64,000 nt of DNA from a virus, in the IMG/VR virus record IMGVR_UViG_3300046837_000396, positions 32,182-96,181 of that record; one strand, written 5' to 3'. The notes beneath the pieces were generated by a model. That model was not told the origin of the DNA. It saw only the letters and a list, made by a program, of their open reading frames with translations, and searched no databases. Below, in pieces: positions 33,962 through 42,364 of this stretch (position 1 is its first letter; each line of letters starts with the position of its first letter). The translations under genes and the position numbers were made by a program.

Positions 33962-34138
33962 CTACTTCTTGCCGGCCCAGGCCGCGAGGCCCTTGCCGAA
34001 CGATGCCTTTTTCTTGGGGGCGGGAGAAGCCGAGCTTTCGGACTCCGACTCGCTAGCCGAGCTTTCGGACTCGCTGGCGGAGCTTTCGGACTCGCTCGAC
34101 GCATCGAGCTTTTTCTTGAGGAACGGGGGCATCGCCAT
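33962..34138 (-). CDS. Ser/Glu-repeat small protein
   Basis: 58 residues from MAMPPFLKKKLD; the ribosome-binding site GGAGAA lies upstream, and the 36-residue extension was trimmed. The middle is an acidic Ser/Glu repeat (SSESESSASESESSASESE), then a basic tail (KKKASFGKGLAAWAGKK). The DNA encoding the repeat is itself tandemly repeated (34030-34105). A similar Ser/Glu stretch occurs in the portal protein's C-terminal region. Possible tail-tip linker; function unknown. Confidence 0.6.
   Translation of the reverse strand: MAMPPFLKKKLDASSESESSASESESSASESESESSASPAPKKKASFGKGLAAWAGKK
34030..34105. repeat. Tandem repeat encoding the Ser/Glu segment
   Basis: About 27-base units containing GAGCTTTCGGACTC occur three times in this stretch inside the small Ser/Glu gene, with minor variation. 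Confidence 0.7.
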
Positions 34139-34187
34139 GTTGGATTCTCCTGGCCAGAACCCTACCGCTGCTGAGGCGCCCGCACAA

Positions 34188-36122
34188 CTAGATGCCGAAC
34201 GGAGTCCCGAGTCGGCTCTGGTTACGCGCGATCGCGTTCCGGACAAGGTCGCGGCGGAACGTCAGTAGAATCCGGTCCGGGTCCGAGTCTTTAAAGTCCT
34301 GCTTGATGTTGAAGGTGTTGCCGTTGAAGTTCATCTGGACCTTGTCAGGCAGCTTCCCGTGCGCGGCGTCGGTCCCCATTCCCTTGAGGATCTTGGCGAA
34401 TTCCTCCGACTTCCCGCCGACGAGTTCCGCGAGGTGATCGAACCCACCCTCGACGTTCGCCCCGCTCGCGAGGAACGCATTCTGGAGCATCTCGGATCCC
34501 GCGAGCGCGTTCGCCGCGTACCGCTGAACCGCTTCGTTCTGCTGAAGCACCGCGCCGTTGAAGATATCGACCCAACGTTTCGCGCTCTCGACTTCGTCGC
34601 CCTGACCGGCCCGCTGTGCGATCTCGTCGACCTCCTCGGCCGACTGCCGGAGGATCCGGTGATGCTCCCAGACCGCATCCGCGTATTCGCCGGCCGCGCG
34701 TTGCGACATCCCCATCGCGTCCGCCTGGTCGATGTAGGCGGCCCGAAGCTTGTCGAACTCCTTCGTGTCGATCTTCTCGGCTGAACCCCCCATGTCGCGG
34801 AGCCTGACGTTGCGAGCCTCTTCGTTCTGCTCAGCATCCGACTTTCCGTGCGTCATGTCGCGGAGCTTGTTCCACTGGTCGATCGCGAGCTTCCAGGCCC
34901 CAACGGCGGCCGCGAACGCCGCGACCGCGAGCCCGAACGACGCGAGCCCCCCGGCACTCATCAGGCTGCCGCCCTTCAGCCCCATGCCGCCCATGCCGGC
35001 GAGTGAGCTCGCGACCTCGATACCGCCCTTCGCGGCCCCGATCGCGCCCGGCAGAACCGCCTTCGCGCCGAACGCGATCGCGATCTCCTCCTTGTGGGCC
35101 AGGATCCACTGCACGACCGCCTTCGCGGCGTCGAACCCCTCCTGAATCGCTTTTTTGATCTCCTCGGCGTGGTTCTGAAGGTACTGGAATCCCTCCCGGA
35201 TCTTCTCGGCCGCTTCCTTGATCCAAACCCCGACCTTTACCCCCACCTCGTGAGCCCACTTCGAGATCGCCTCGCGATTCTGAACGAAGTACTCCTTCAG
35301 CTTCACGAGCGGGCCCGTCATGGCCTTCAGGATCGGGGCCCCCATCTGCTCGAACACTTCTTCCCGCATCGACTTGAGCGACTCGACCGCCTGCCCGAAC
35401 GTCACGGGTGCTTTCTTCATTTTTTCCGACATCCGCTCGACGGCCTGCTCGGCGAGCTTCATCACCTTTTCCTGCCCGCCCTCGCCGGACTGAAACATCG
35501 CCGATAGGCCCTTCGAGACCTTCTTCGCGTTCCCTTCGACGGTGCCGGTCATGATCATCAGCTGAACGAGCGCGTTGCGGGGCCGGACGATCCCGGTTTC
35601 GAGATCGCGGAACGCGTTCGCCATTCCCTCCATCCCGCCCGGGACCGCGCGACTCGCGTAGACCATGTTCTCGGTCAGCTCTTTCGTCTGTTCGATCGAC
35701 CGCTGACTTCTCGCCTGGATCGTCGAGAACGCATCGATGATCGATTCCGTCGACGCTCCCGCCGCGATCCCGAGCCCCTCGAGCTCCTCGTGAAGCTCAC
35801 CCGCTTGGGCTTTGATCTCCTCGTACGAACGCCCGCTCTTGTCGCCGATCGCGATCGATCCCGCGAGCTGCTTCTGTTCTTCCCCGAGGTTCTTCGCGGC
35901 GTTGAAGACCTCGTGCCCGAACTCCTTGATCGACTCGATCCCATGGTCGATCTGAAAGCCAGCCGCCATCGCGAGAGAGGTCTTGAAGAGCCCCGCCATC
36001 TCGTGTTGGGCCTCGTGGACCCGCTCCGACATGTGCTCGAACCCGCCCTTTACCTTCTCGACGACGTGACTCGATTGGTCGTCGAGTTTGAGTATTGACC
36101 TGATCTCGACCGACTCAGCCAT
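34188..36122 (-). CDS. Tape measure protein
   Basis: 644 residues, directly after the chaperone genes. It has a long charged helical N-terminal region, a hydrophobic stretch near the middle (GMGLKGGSLMSAGGLASFGLAVAAFAAAVGAWKLAI), and a C-terminal globular part. This is the classic tape measure pattern that sets tail length and passes into the host. By the usual rule of about 1.5 Angstrom per residue the tail would be roughly 95 nm long, short for a myovirus. Confidence 0.85.
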   Translation of the reverse strand: MAESVEIRSILKLDDQSSHVVEKVKGGFEHMSERVHEAQHEMAGLFKTSLAMAAGFQIDHGIESIKEFGHEVFNAAKNLGEEQKQLAGSIAIGDKSGRSYEEIKAQAGELHEELEGLGIAAGASTESIIDAFSTIQARSQRSIEQTKELTENMVYASRAVPGGMEGMANAFRDLETGIVRPRNALVQLMIMTGTVEGNAKKVSKGLSAMFQSGEGGQEKVMKLAEQAVERMSEKMKKAPVTFGQAVESLKSMREEVFEQMGAPILKAMTGPLVKLKEYFVQNREAISKWAHEVGVKVGVWIKEAAEKIREGFQYLQNHAEEIKKAIQEGFDAAKAVVQWILAHKEEIAIAFGAKAVLPGAIGAAKGGIEVASSLAGMGGMGLKGGSLMSAGGLASFGLAVAAFAAAVGAWKLAIDQWNKLRDMTHGKSDAEQNEEARNVRLRDMGGSAEKIDTKEFDKLRAAYIDQADAMGMSQRAAGEYADAVWEHHRILRQSAEEVDEIAQRAGQGDEVESAKRWVDIFNGAVLQQNEAVQRYAANALAGSEMLQNAFLASGANVEGGFDHLAELVGGKSEEFAKILKGMGTDAAHGKLPDKVQMNFNGNTFNIKQDFKDSDPDRILLTFRRDLVRNAIARNQSRLGTPFGI

Positions 36123-36516
36123 GGTCTTCTTCTTTCCTTCCGACCTGGCTTTCGAGCCGGATCACCTCCGCCAGATCGTGGTACTTGGCCTTGAACTCCT
36201 CAAGGTCTTCGTCCTGCCAGTCGCGGTCGAGCAGACTCTGGCGACCGTACCGGGCCATGTAGGAGAACATTCGCCGGCGATCCTGCTCCTGTTCCTCCGG
36301 ATCGATGCTGACGTGGAGCGGCCAAAGGCAGCAGAAGACGCGCCGGGACCGCGCCGTATGGCGGTGCCGGTCCGACGCGAACGACTGGTCGTGTGCCCCC
36401 GGAACGAAGATCGCGTCCAGGATATCGTCGAGCGTGTCGGGGTCTAGCGGCCACGCCCCCGAGGGGTCTGCTGCCTCGGCGAAGGACCGACCGTCCTGAC
36501 AGCGAGGCAATTCCCT
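36115..36516 (-). CDS. Tail assembly chaperone, frameshift extension (T-like)
   Basis: No start codon of its own is convincing; this frame becomes coding only by a -1 slip at TTTTTTA (36522-36516) in the upstream gene. The extension of 133 residues begins RELPRCQDGRSF and ends GRKEEDHG, acidic and helical. Its end overlaps the tape measure start by 8 bases. The fused product would be about 315 residues, the G-GT arrangement of tail assembly chaperones that hold the tape measure for tube polymerisation. Confidence 0.75.
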   Translation of the reverse strand, partial: RELPRCQDGRSFAEAADPSGAWPLDPDTLDDILDAIFVPGAHDQSFASDRHRHTARSRRVFCCLWPLHVSIDPEEQEQDRRRMFSYMARYGRQSLLDRDWQDEDLEEFKAKYHDLAEVIRLESQVGRKEEDHG

Positions 36517-37061
36517 AAAAAATGCAGCTTCTCGTCCTGCCCGAGCGTGTGGACCTTCATGTAGTGGTTCAGGATCAAGAGCCGGCACTTCTTGCCGATC
36601 TCGTCCCAGAAACGGTTCGGGCTATTGGGGGCCGTATCGAGTCCCCAGTTCACGACCTGGCCGTCGATCGCCCGGATCATCTGTTTGGCCTGCTCGTCCA
36701 TCACGCCGTCCGGATCCCCCTTCGCGCGCCGGCGCGAGAACTTCTCGTCCCCAACCGAAAGGTTCCAGACGATGCACTGCCGCTCCCCGAGCGCGGGCCG
36801 GTCGGTCCACTCGGGTTCGAACCGCATTGCCGTCATCGTGACACCAGCGGGCGGAATCGGGAGGTCAGCCGGGATCCTGACCCAGTCCGGCATCCCGACC
36901 GCTTCCGAGCTCTGGAGCCGCCCTGGCAGCACCTGCGGGGTATCGTCGTCCCCATCGAGCTCCTGAAGCTCCTGCTCTTCTTCCGGCGTTGCCGGCCGTT
37001 CCCTCACCTTGTCGGCGAGGTCCTTCATCGTGCCCGGTCCGGGCTTCTTATGTTCTCTCAC
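36444..37061 (-). CDS. Tail assembly chaperone, frame 0 (G-like)
   Basis: 205 residues from a GTG with GGAGG 5 bases upstream; another GTG at 37073 would add 4 residues. The sequence is mixed alpha/beta with an acidic N-terminal segment (EEEQELQELDGDDD) and core 'IVWNLSVGDEKFSRRRAKGDPDGV'. Its frame continues about 24 codons past the slip site TTTTTTA, then stops with the Arg-rich tail PSPRQQTPRGRGR. Position between tube and tape measure is diagnostic for the G/GT pair. Confidence 0.75.
   Translation of the reverse strand: MREHKKPGPGTMKDLADKVRERPATPEEEQELQELDGDDDTPQVLPGRLQSSEAVGMPDWVRIPADLPIPPAGVTMTAMRFEPEWTDRPALGERQCIVWNLSVGDEKFSRRRAKGDPDGVMDEQAKQMIRAIDGQVVNWGLDTAPNSPNRFWDEIGKKCRLLILNHYMKVHTLGQDEKLHFLGNCLAVRTVGPSPRQQTPRGRGR
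36516..36522 (-). other. -1 ribosomal frameshift site TTTTTTA
   Basis: On the minus strand the heptamer T TTT TTA lies in the correct phase (codons CAT TTT TTA), so tRNAs can re-pair in the -1 frame. Slip leads to the extension frame reading R-E-L-P-R. Confidence 0.8.
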
Positions 37062-37155
37062 GGCGGCCTCCACTTGGCCGGGCCCCCAGTTCCCGGTGGA
37101 GGTACTCCCGAAGGGGTACGGGAACCAGAGGCCCGTCGCGCGTTGCGTCCTCCAC
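37048..37155 (-). CDS. Possible small ORF between tube and chaperone genes
   Basis: 35 codons from a GTG just after the hairpin at 37158-37178. The peptide (MEDATRDGPLVPVPLREYLHRELG...) looks natural rather than shadow-like and overlaps the chaperone start by 14 bases. Evidence is weak; it may simply be untranslated. Confidence 0.3.
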   Translation of the reverse strand: MEDATRDGPLVPVPLREYLHRELGARPSGGRRERT

Positions 37156-37157
37156 TA

Positions 37158-37178
37158 CCGGAGCCCGTCGGGCTCCGG
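37158..37178 (-). promoter_or_regulatory. Perfect 9-bp hairpin after the tube gene
   Basis: CCGGAGCCC-GTC-GGGCTCCGG lies 10 bases past the tube stop. No T tract follows, so it is more likely an mRNA-stabilising or attenuating stem than a full terminator, and could reduce readthrough into the chaperone genes. Confidence 0.5.
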
Positions 37179-37187
37179 CCCCCGGGA

Positions 37188-37628
37188 TCAAACGAGGTTC
37201 TCGTCAACCGAGCTGACGAAACCCTCCATCTTGGCCTTCACGTAGTCGCCGCGGCTCGCGACGTTCTTCGGGATCGGGCCCCACGATACGTCCGCGTACG
37301 TGACGGTCGGGGTATCGCCGTTCGGAAAAAAGTACGTGACGGTGACGTTGAAGACGAGGTCCGGAAGCGTTCGCTGAGCCTTCGCGATCACCTTTTGCTT
37401 GAACCGGAACCACTCCTGGCTCTGAAGGTGAAGCGAGAGGTCGAACTTCGTCCCGTTGTAGATCGAGTCGCCGCGGTTGCTGACCTCGCCCAGGTACCCG
37501 AGTTGTTTGATCTCGAGCATGTCCTCGTCGTTGAACTCACTGATCGAGTTCAACGTGTCCTCGAGGACCCCATCCGAAACGATGTTGATCACGACCTCTT
37601 GGCCCTTGATCCTCTGCGGGGTCGGCAT
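37188..37628 (-). CDS. Tail tube protein
   Basis: 146 residues, directly after the sheath. Beta-rich sequence with 'IKGQEVVINIVSDGVLEDTLNSISEFNDEDMLEIKQLGYLGEVSN' and 'GTKFDLSLHLQSQEWFRFKQKVIAKA', the expected size and order for the gp19/FII-like tube subunit. It would assemble into the rigid inner tube inside the sheath. Confidence 0.75.
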   Translation of the reverse strand: MPTPQRIKGQEVVINIVSDGVLEDTLNSISEFNDEDMLEIKQLGYLGEVSNRGDSIYNGTKFDLSLHLQSQEWFRFKQKVIAKAQRTLPDLVFNVTVTYFFPNGDTPTVTYADVSWGPIPKNVASRGDYVKAKMEGFVSSVDENLV

Positions 37629-37662
37629 TGTCCGGTTCCTTCCTTCTTCGCTTCCCTGTCGC

Positions 37663-39864
37663 TTACGCGGCTTCCGTTACGTCGACGGTTTCGCCGATCG
37701 TCGTATCGAGCACGATCGAATCGAGTGACGAGATCGTCGTGACCGCGACCTTGACCCGATAGAGGCCCTGGCCGAGCGTCGTCGGCGTGTTGCCCTGCTT
37801 GTCGGAAGCCGAGAACGCCGCGATCCGCTGACTCGCGAGATCGTCCGGCGACAAGAGCCCCTTCAGGAATCCGCGAACCTCGGCCAAAAGAGCCTTGCGG
37901 CGACGGATCGTCGAGAGCTTTTTCCCGAAGCCCGTGATGCGGTTCGCGAGCGTATCTTGGATGAAGTCCGCCATCCGGCGACGCGCGATGTTCTTCAGGT
38001 TCGGGTACGCGAGCGGATCGACCGACGTCACGCCCGACTGAAAGCTCGCGGTGCCGGCGTCCATCCGGAGCGCGCAGATACCGGCGGCCTTGAACGCGAT
38101 GTAGTCCGACATCGTTAGGGATTGAGACGAGAGCCCCGACTCGATCCCGATGATGTTCCCGAGGAGCCCCGCGTCCTGGCCGGGGTTTTCCTCCGGCGGG
38201 AGCTGGCTCAGAACGCTCGCGAGGAACCCGTCGGCCCCCACGTCGACGTTGCCATCGACCGTGAAGCCAGTGCCGCCCGAGAGTCCGAGGCGTGCGATCC
38301 CGGGTACGTTCGTGCGAGCGTTCGGGTAGCAGTAGACGACCCGCTGATCCCGGTACGGGCCAACGCCCGGTTCAGAGGTGCCCTTCGCGATTGCCTTCGC
38401 GAGTGCCATCGGGGACCGCGCGAGGAACATGCGGCCGAAACAGCCGTTTGCACTCGCGCTGAGTGCGTTGTCCTTGCCCTTGCGGCGCACCGAGTTCGAC
38501 TGACGAGCCGACCACGCAACGTTGATGACCTTCGCGACCGTGTTGATGTCGAGGGTCGCGTCGAACGCAGCCGAGTACGCGGCGTCGATCTGGGATTCCG
38601 TCAGGGCCGCGACGGTCGGCGTGAGGTTGATAACGGAGAACGCCGCGAGGTCGATCGGCGAAACCGAGTCGACGAGCGTGATGGAGCCGGCGATCGATGC
38701 CGTACCGGTCCCGTCGTCGGTCGCGTGCCGCACCTTGACCGTGTAGGGTCCGGCCGATGCCGCCGTCACGGCGACGTCCTGCATCGTGACGTATTTGACC
38801 GGACCGCTCGTTTTGACGACCGTCCCGGCCGGGATCTTCCCAGCGTCACCCGTTACGGCGGTGCCGACGCCGGCCGAAAACCCGAAGTCGGTCGCGGTCG
38901 TCGGCGTACTGAGTTCGACGGTCCCCGTGAGGGCCGTGTTGCTCGAGAGGCGCGGTGCGCCGCTCGAAGTCTGGTCCATCGTCGTACCCGTTAGGGCGGT
39001 TTCGACGATCAGCTTCAGCTCCGCGAACGTCACGGCGTTCGAGTTCGCTACGTTCCCGGACCCACTGACCGTGCCGGCCGTCAGGCCGAGCTTCGCCGCG
39101 GTCGCACCGGTGTCGAACCCGACGACGACGTTCTTTGCGCCGCTGCCCTTTTGGCGGGACGTCAGCCGAACTTCGGTGGTTGAGGTCGACGCGTACGTGA
39201 AACCCGCGTACTGGTTAATCCGCGCGATCACGGCGGCCTGGGTCGTGTCGGTCGAGAGGAACGTGACGGTGAAGGCCGGCGCTGAGTCGTACTGGAGCGT
39301 GACGGTCTCGCCCCCGACGATCGCGTAGGTGGCCGATGCTCCGGTCGTGACGGCCGCGACGGCCGTGAAAGTCGCGGTTACGGCGCCGGCGCCGTTGATC
39401 TTGAACGAGAGCGTGTCGGCCGTCGTGATCTGGTAGCTCGGCTTCGCGACTCCTGTGGACGAGCCGAGCCGCGAAAAGCTGACGCTCCCAACGCTCGTGT
39501 CGACCCGAACGAGCACGAGTCGGCTGAATCGCTTCCCCGAGAGCTGAACGGCTCCGTTGCCGTTCCAGTATTCGGGTGCGACGGCCGAGTCGGCATTGCG
39601 GGTGCGGGCCGACGGATTCTGGCCGGTCGTTCCCCCGTACGTGTAGCCGAGTGATCCGAACGTCTGCTGCATGTCCTCGGCGCCCGTGATCTCGGTCGCG
39701 AGATTGAAGGGTCCGTTTTCGAACTCCCCCACCAGCATCGCGGTGCCGGTCCCGACCCCCGTGATGGCGGCCGGCGGATCCCGGTCGATCACGTTGACCG
39801 ACTCGATGTTCAGCAGGATATCGTTGCCGGGATCGGTCGTAAAACGCCTGATGAAGTTCGCCAT
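37663..39864 (-). CDS. Tail sheath protein
   Basis: 733 residues from MANFIRRFTTDPGND. The C-terminal third fits the sheath family: 'GQDAGLLGNIIGIESGLSSQSLTMSDYIAFKAAGICALRMD...ASFQSGVTSVDP', 'NIARRRMADFIQDTLANRITGF'. The N-terminal two thirds include added beta domains (Thr/Ala-rich repeats with Bacuni-like sequence), making it longer than most sheaths. It proves a contractile tail. Confidence 0.9.
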   Translation of the reverse strand: MANFIRRFTTDPGNDILLNIESVNVIDRDPPAAITGVGTGTAMLVGEFENGPFNLATEITGAEDMQQTFGSLGYTYGGTTGQNPSARTRNADSAVAPEYWNGNGAVQLSGKRFSRLVLVRVDTSVGSVSFSRLGSSTGVAKPSYQITTADTLSFKINGAGAVTATFTAVAAVTTGASATYAIVGGETVTLQYDSAPAFTVTFLSTDTTQAAVIARINQYAGFTYASTSTTEVRLTSRQKGSGAKNVVVGFDTGATAAKLGLTAGTVSGSGNVANSNAVTFAELKLIVETALTGTTMDQTSSGAPRLSSNTALTGTVELSTPTTATDFGFSAGVGTAVTGDAGKIPAGTVVKTSGPVKYVTMQDVAVTAASAGPYTVKVRHATDDGTGTASIAGSITLVDSVSPIDLAAFSVINLTPTVAALTESQIDAAYSAAFDATLDINTVAKVINVAWSARQSNSVRRKGKDNALSASANGCFGRMFLARSPMALAKAIAKGTSEPGVGPYRDQRVVYCYPNARTNVPGIARLGLSGGTGFTVDGNVDVGADGFLASVLSQLPPEENPGQDAGLLGNIIGIESGLSSQSLTMSDYIAFKAAGICALRMDAGTASFQSGVTSVDPLAYPNLKNIARRRMADFIQDTLANRITGFGKKLSTIRRRKALLAEVRGFLKGLLSPDDLASQRIAAFSASDKQGNTPTTLGQGLYRVKVAVTTISSLDSIVLDTTIGETVDVTEAA

Positions 39865-39916
39865 GGTTCGGTTTCCCTCGCGCGCGATCGAATCGTGGCA
39901 CGCACGCTCCCAGGCT

Positions 39917-40624
39917 TCAAACGTCCGAGTCGGGACCCCCGAGGCCAAACTCGAATGTCCCGACCTCGACTTCGGGTCGGAACCCCTCGACCGGAACCAG
40001 TTTGACGACCTCGAACCTCATCTCGAGCCCCAGGTGGGCCCAGCGCCGGTTCCGGACCGCATCCGGGTCGTCGGGCCGCATTGAGGTCGCGAGCGTGAAA
40101 CAGACCGTTTGGTCGTGGTAGTCGGGCATCCGGAACCGGAGCCCGTAGATCGCTTCCGACGGGACGAACGCGTCCTCGAGTGCCGCGACGAGTGACCGCC
40201 GGAGCGGCATCGAGTCGGCCCAGCACTCGACCGTAAAGGCCTCGAAGTACTCCCCCATCACCTGGAGCGCACAGTCCTTCCGTTCCTCGTCTCGCGTCGA
40301 CTCAACCACGTAGGGGGTCAGACCGACCGGCTGGTATTCACCCGCACCCGGCAAGAATACGATCGACGGGAACCGGAGCTTGTCGACGTTGTCGGGCTGC
40401 TCGATGTGGACGTCCTCCGGTTTGATCCGGTACGGGATCGTGACGGGCGATCCCTTGTCACCCGGGAGCTGAAAGATGAGCTCCGAGATGTAGCGGGCCA
40501 GGATCCTGAGCGCGACCGTACGGCCGTCGACCGCCTGAAGCGCTACCTCGGGGCGGGCCGGCCACGGCGCCGTGTTGGGCGTCGCGCCGTTCATCAGGTC
40601 GTGGGCTCGTTCGCGGGTACTCAT
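39917..40624 (-). CDS. Tail completion / terminator-like protein
   Basis: 235 residues from MSTRERAHDLMNG, overlapping the next-upstream stop by 4 bases. It is a mixed beta protein with 'KLRFPSIVFLPGAGEYQPVGLTPYVVESTRDE' and 'AFTVECWADSMPLRRSLVAALEDAF'. Position directly upstream of the sheath gene and size fit tail completion proteins at the tail end. No family signature was seen. Confidence 0.5.
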   Translation of the reverse strand: MSTRERAHDLMNGATPNTAPWPARPEVALQAVDGRTVALRILARYISELIFQLPGDKGSPVTIPYRIKPEDVHIEQPDNVDKLRFPSIVFLPGAGEYQPVGLTPYVVESTRDEERKDCALQVMGEYFEAFTVECWADSMPLRRSLVAALEDAFVPSEAIYGLRFRMPDYHDQTVCFTLATSMRPDDPDAVRNRRWAHLGLEMRFEVVKLVPVEGFRPEVEVGTFEFGLGGPDSDV

Positions 40625-41199
40625 CAGGTTGCCCCGAAGGCCCGGCGGAGCTCGCGCGCGACCTCTTCGCGAATGTACTGGGGACCGAGTCGACGAGTCG
40701 TTTTGGCGAGCGGCTGGAGGCCCCCCTTCTCGGGGTGGAAGATGCCGGTCCGCTTCATCTTGGTCGCGATCGCCCACGCGACCGACCGGTACAGTTCATC
40801 AGCAGGCCGGCCCTTCGTGACCCTGCCGGACGCGGTCTGGTTTCGCTGAGACCCAATGCCCTTTCGGCGGGCCCACTCCGCGAGGGCATCGATCATCTTC
40901 CGACCGATCTTGATGTTTTGGGGCCTGACCCCACCTTCCATCAGGACCGCCTCCAGGACCGTATTGAAGATCGCGGCTCCCGCCGGAACCTGTTCGGCTC
41001 GCCACCCGGCTCGCGCGGTTCCGCGGTCGAGCGGGAGGTCGAGGGTTTTGATCGCCCCTACGATTCGGTAAGCGGCCGCCAAGAGTCCCCGCCGGGCCGC
41101 ATCCGGCATCGCGCGCCCGATCCCGGCCGCCCAGGCGCCGGCCTCTTCGATCGGGATAACGGTCGAGGGCATGCCGGAAGCTTGGCGGCCCCGCGCCAT
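40624..41199 (-). CDS. Neck / tail-completion-like protein (gp10-like)
   Basis: 191 residues from the first ATG; a second ATG at 41172 (MPSTVIPIEE) is as likely. The helical, basic sequence with 'GTARAGWRAEQVPAGAAIFNTVLEAVLMEGGVRPQNIK' resembles HK97 gp10-like neck proteins. The upstream 200 bases lack a minus-strand gene and are occupied by a plus-strand membrane gene. Confidence 0.5.
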   Translation of the reverse strand: MARGRQASGMPSTVIPIEEAGAWAAGIGRAMPDAARRGLLAAAYRIVGAIKTLDLPLDRGTARAGWRAEQVPAGAAIFNTVLEAVLMEGGVRPQNIKIGRKMIDALAEWARRKGIGSQRNQTASGRVTKGRPADELYRSVAWAIATKMKRTGIFHPEKGGLQPLAKTTRRLGPQYIREEVARELRRAFGAT

Positions 41200-41209
41200 C
41201 GGTTCAACG

Positions 41210-41419
41210 ATGGTTACGCTAATCGTTTACGTCGCGGCCGCGTTTGGGTTCTACCAACACTGGGATGCTGACCTCGTGGAGCACGGGCGGTGGGACCGAC
41301 CGCTCCTGGTCCTTCAGGCGTCGGTCTGGTTCGGGATCGTGCTCGTGATGGTCTTGTTCGCGGCTATCTCGGGCGCGGCGCGCGCCGGCGGTGCCGTCCA
41401 GCGCTGGCTCACCAGCTAA
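41210..41419 (+). CDS. Plus-strand membrane protein inside the structural operon
   Basis: 69 residues with two predicted membrane spans (VTLIVYVAAAFGFYQHW, residues 2-18, and VLQASVWFGIVLVMVLFAAISG, residues 32-54), linked by a charged loop DADLVEHGRWDR. There is no competing minus-strand gene here, and the residue composition is natural. A start at 41171 is possible but encodes only basic shadow residues. As the lone plus-strand gene among dozens on the minus strand it looks like a moron-type acquisition. Function unknown. Confidence 0.6.
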   Translation: MVTLIVYVAAAFGFYQHWDADLVEHGRWDRPLLVLQASVWFGIVLVMVLFAAISGAARAGGAVQRWLTS

Positions 41420-41949
41420 GGCAGCTGACGCGCCGGTGGGTCGTCCGAGATTCTCTCGAGTGCGACCGCCCAAAAGACCTGCTCGGCATTCCGGAACGGC
41501 TGCCCCAGGATCCGGTACTTCTGCGGTCGAACCGGCCCCCCAGAGCGACCGTCCTCGACGAGCTCGTACCAGAAGTCGAACCGCTCCGGAACTTCGTCCG
41601 CGCCCGTGCGCGGGTATCCGAGCCCATTGAGCTGGTCCTCCGTGTACCGCATCGAGATCTCGTCGACCCGGATGGATCCGACCGGGTACGCGCCGGCGTG
41701 GAACGGTACCCGCGAGACCGCGTCGAGCGGGCTGACGCGCGGGGTCGGGAGCAGCTCTACCCGGCTGAGCTCGCGCTCGCGTCCTTCGCCGCGTTCCTCC
41801 CCCGTCCACCCCGAGTGAACCAAGAATACCCGGTATGGCCGGATCCCGAGCTTGGTCGCGAGCTGACGAATCTTGTCGGCCTTCCCGACGAGCTTGTCGA
41901 TGAGGGTTCGGCCGACCTTACCCGGCGGGAGCGGTCCGACCTTCGGCAT
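41416..41949 (-). CDS. Head-tail connector / neck protein candidate
   Basis: 177 residues, with a basic N-terminus (GKVGRTLIDKLVGKADKIRQLATKLG) and a compact beta part (PYRVFLVHSGWTG, VGSIRVDEISMRYTEDQLNGLGYPRT). Position between the capsid genes and tail genes suggests a connector or head-closure role. No family is recognised. Confidence 0.5.
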   Translation of the reverse strand: MPKVGPLPPGKVGRTLIDKLVGKADKIRQLATKLGIRPYRVFLVHSGWTGEERGEGRERELSRVELLPTPRVSPLDAVSRVPFHAGAYPVGSIRVDEISMRYTEDQLNGLGYPRTGADEVPERFDFWYELVEDGRSGGPVRPQKYRILGQPFRNAEQVFWAVALERISDDPPARQLP

Positions 41950-41952
41950 CCG

Positions 41953-42363
41953 TCAGTGAACGATCGGCACGTTGATGCCGACCGCTCCCCCACCGGATTG
42001 CCAAAATCGCTTGTCGTACGGGTTCGGGATCACACCCAAGATGTTGGCGAGCCCGTTCCGGATGAAGTCGTACCGCTGGATGACCTTCTCGAACTCGTCC
42101 GGGTTCAGGTCGATCGACCCGACCTTGCTTGCGACGAGCGTCTCGGTGTCGTCGAACAGTTGGAACTCGACCGCGTCGAGTTGATCGAGGAGCTGTCGCG
42201 CCTTCGCCTCGGCCGGCAACAGGATCTTGTCCATCGCGGGCTCGATCATGAACTGGGTCTGGACCGACGCCGGGACACCTAACACGAACGTCGCGACCTC
42301 CGCGACGTTGAGGTAGCCGAGGTGATGCCGAATCCGGACCCGTTCGTCCTCCGAAAGCGCCAC
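41953..42363 (-). CDS. Head-tail adaptor candidate
   Basis: 136 residues, mostly helical: 'MALSEDERVRIRHHLGYLNVAEVATFVLGVPASVQTQFMIEPAMDKILL' and 'DEFEKVIQRYDFIRNGLANILGVIPNPYDKRFW'. The short helical composition and position just after the capsid locus fit adaptor/gp6-like proteins. Confidence 0.5.
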   Translation of the reverse strand: MALSEDERVRIRHHLGYLNVAEVATFVLGVPASVQTQFMIEPAMDKILLPAEAKARQLLDQLDAVEFQLFDDTETLVASKVGSIDLNPDEFEKVIQRYDFIRNGLANILGVIPNPYDKRFWQSGGGAVGINVPIVH

Positions 42364-42364
42364 C

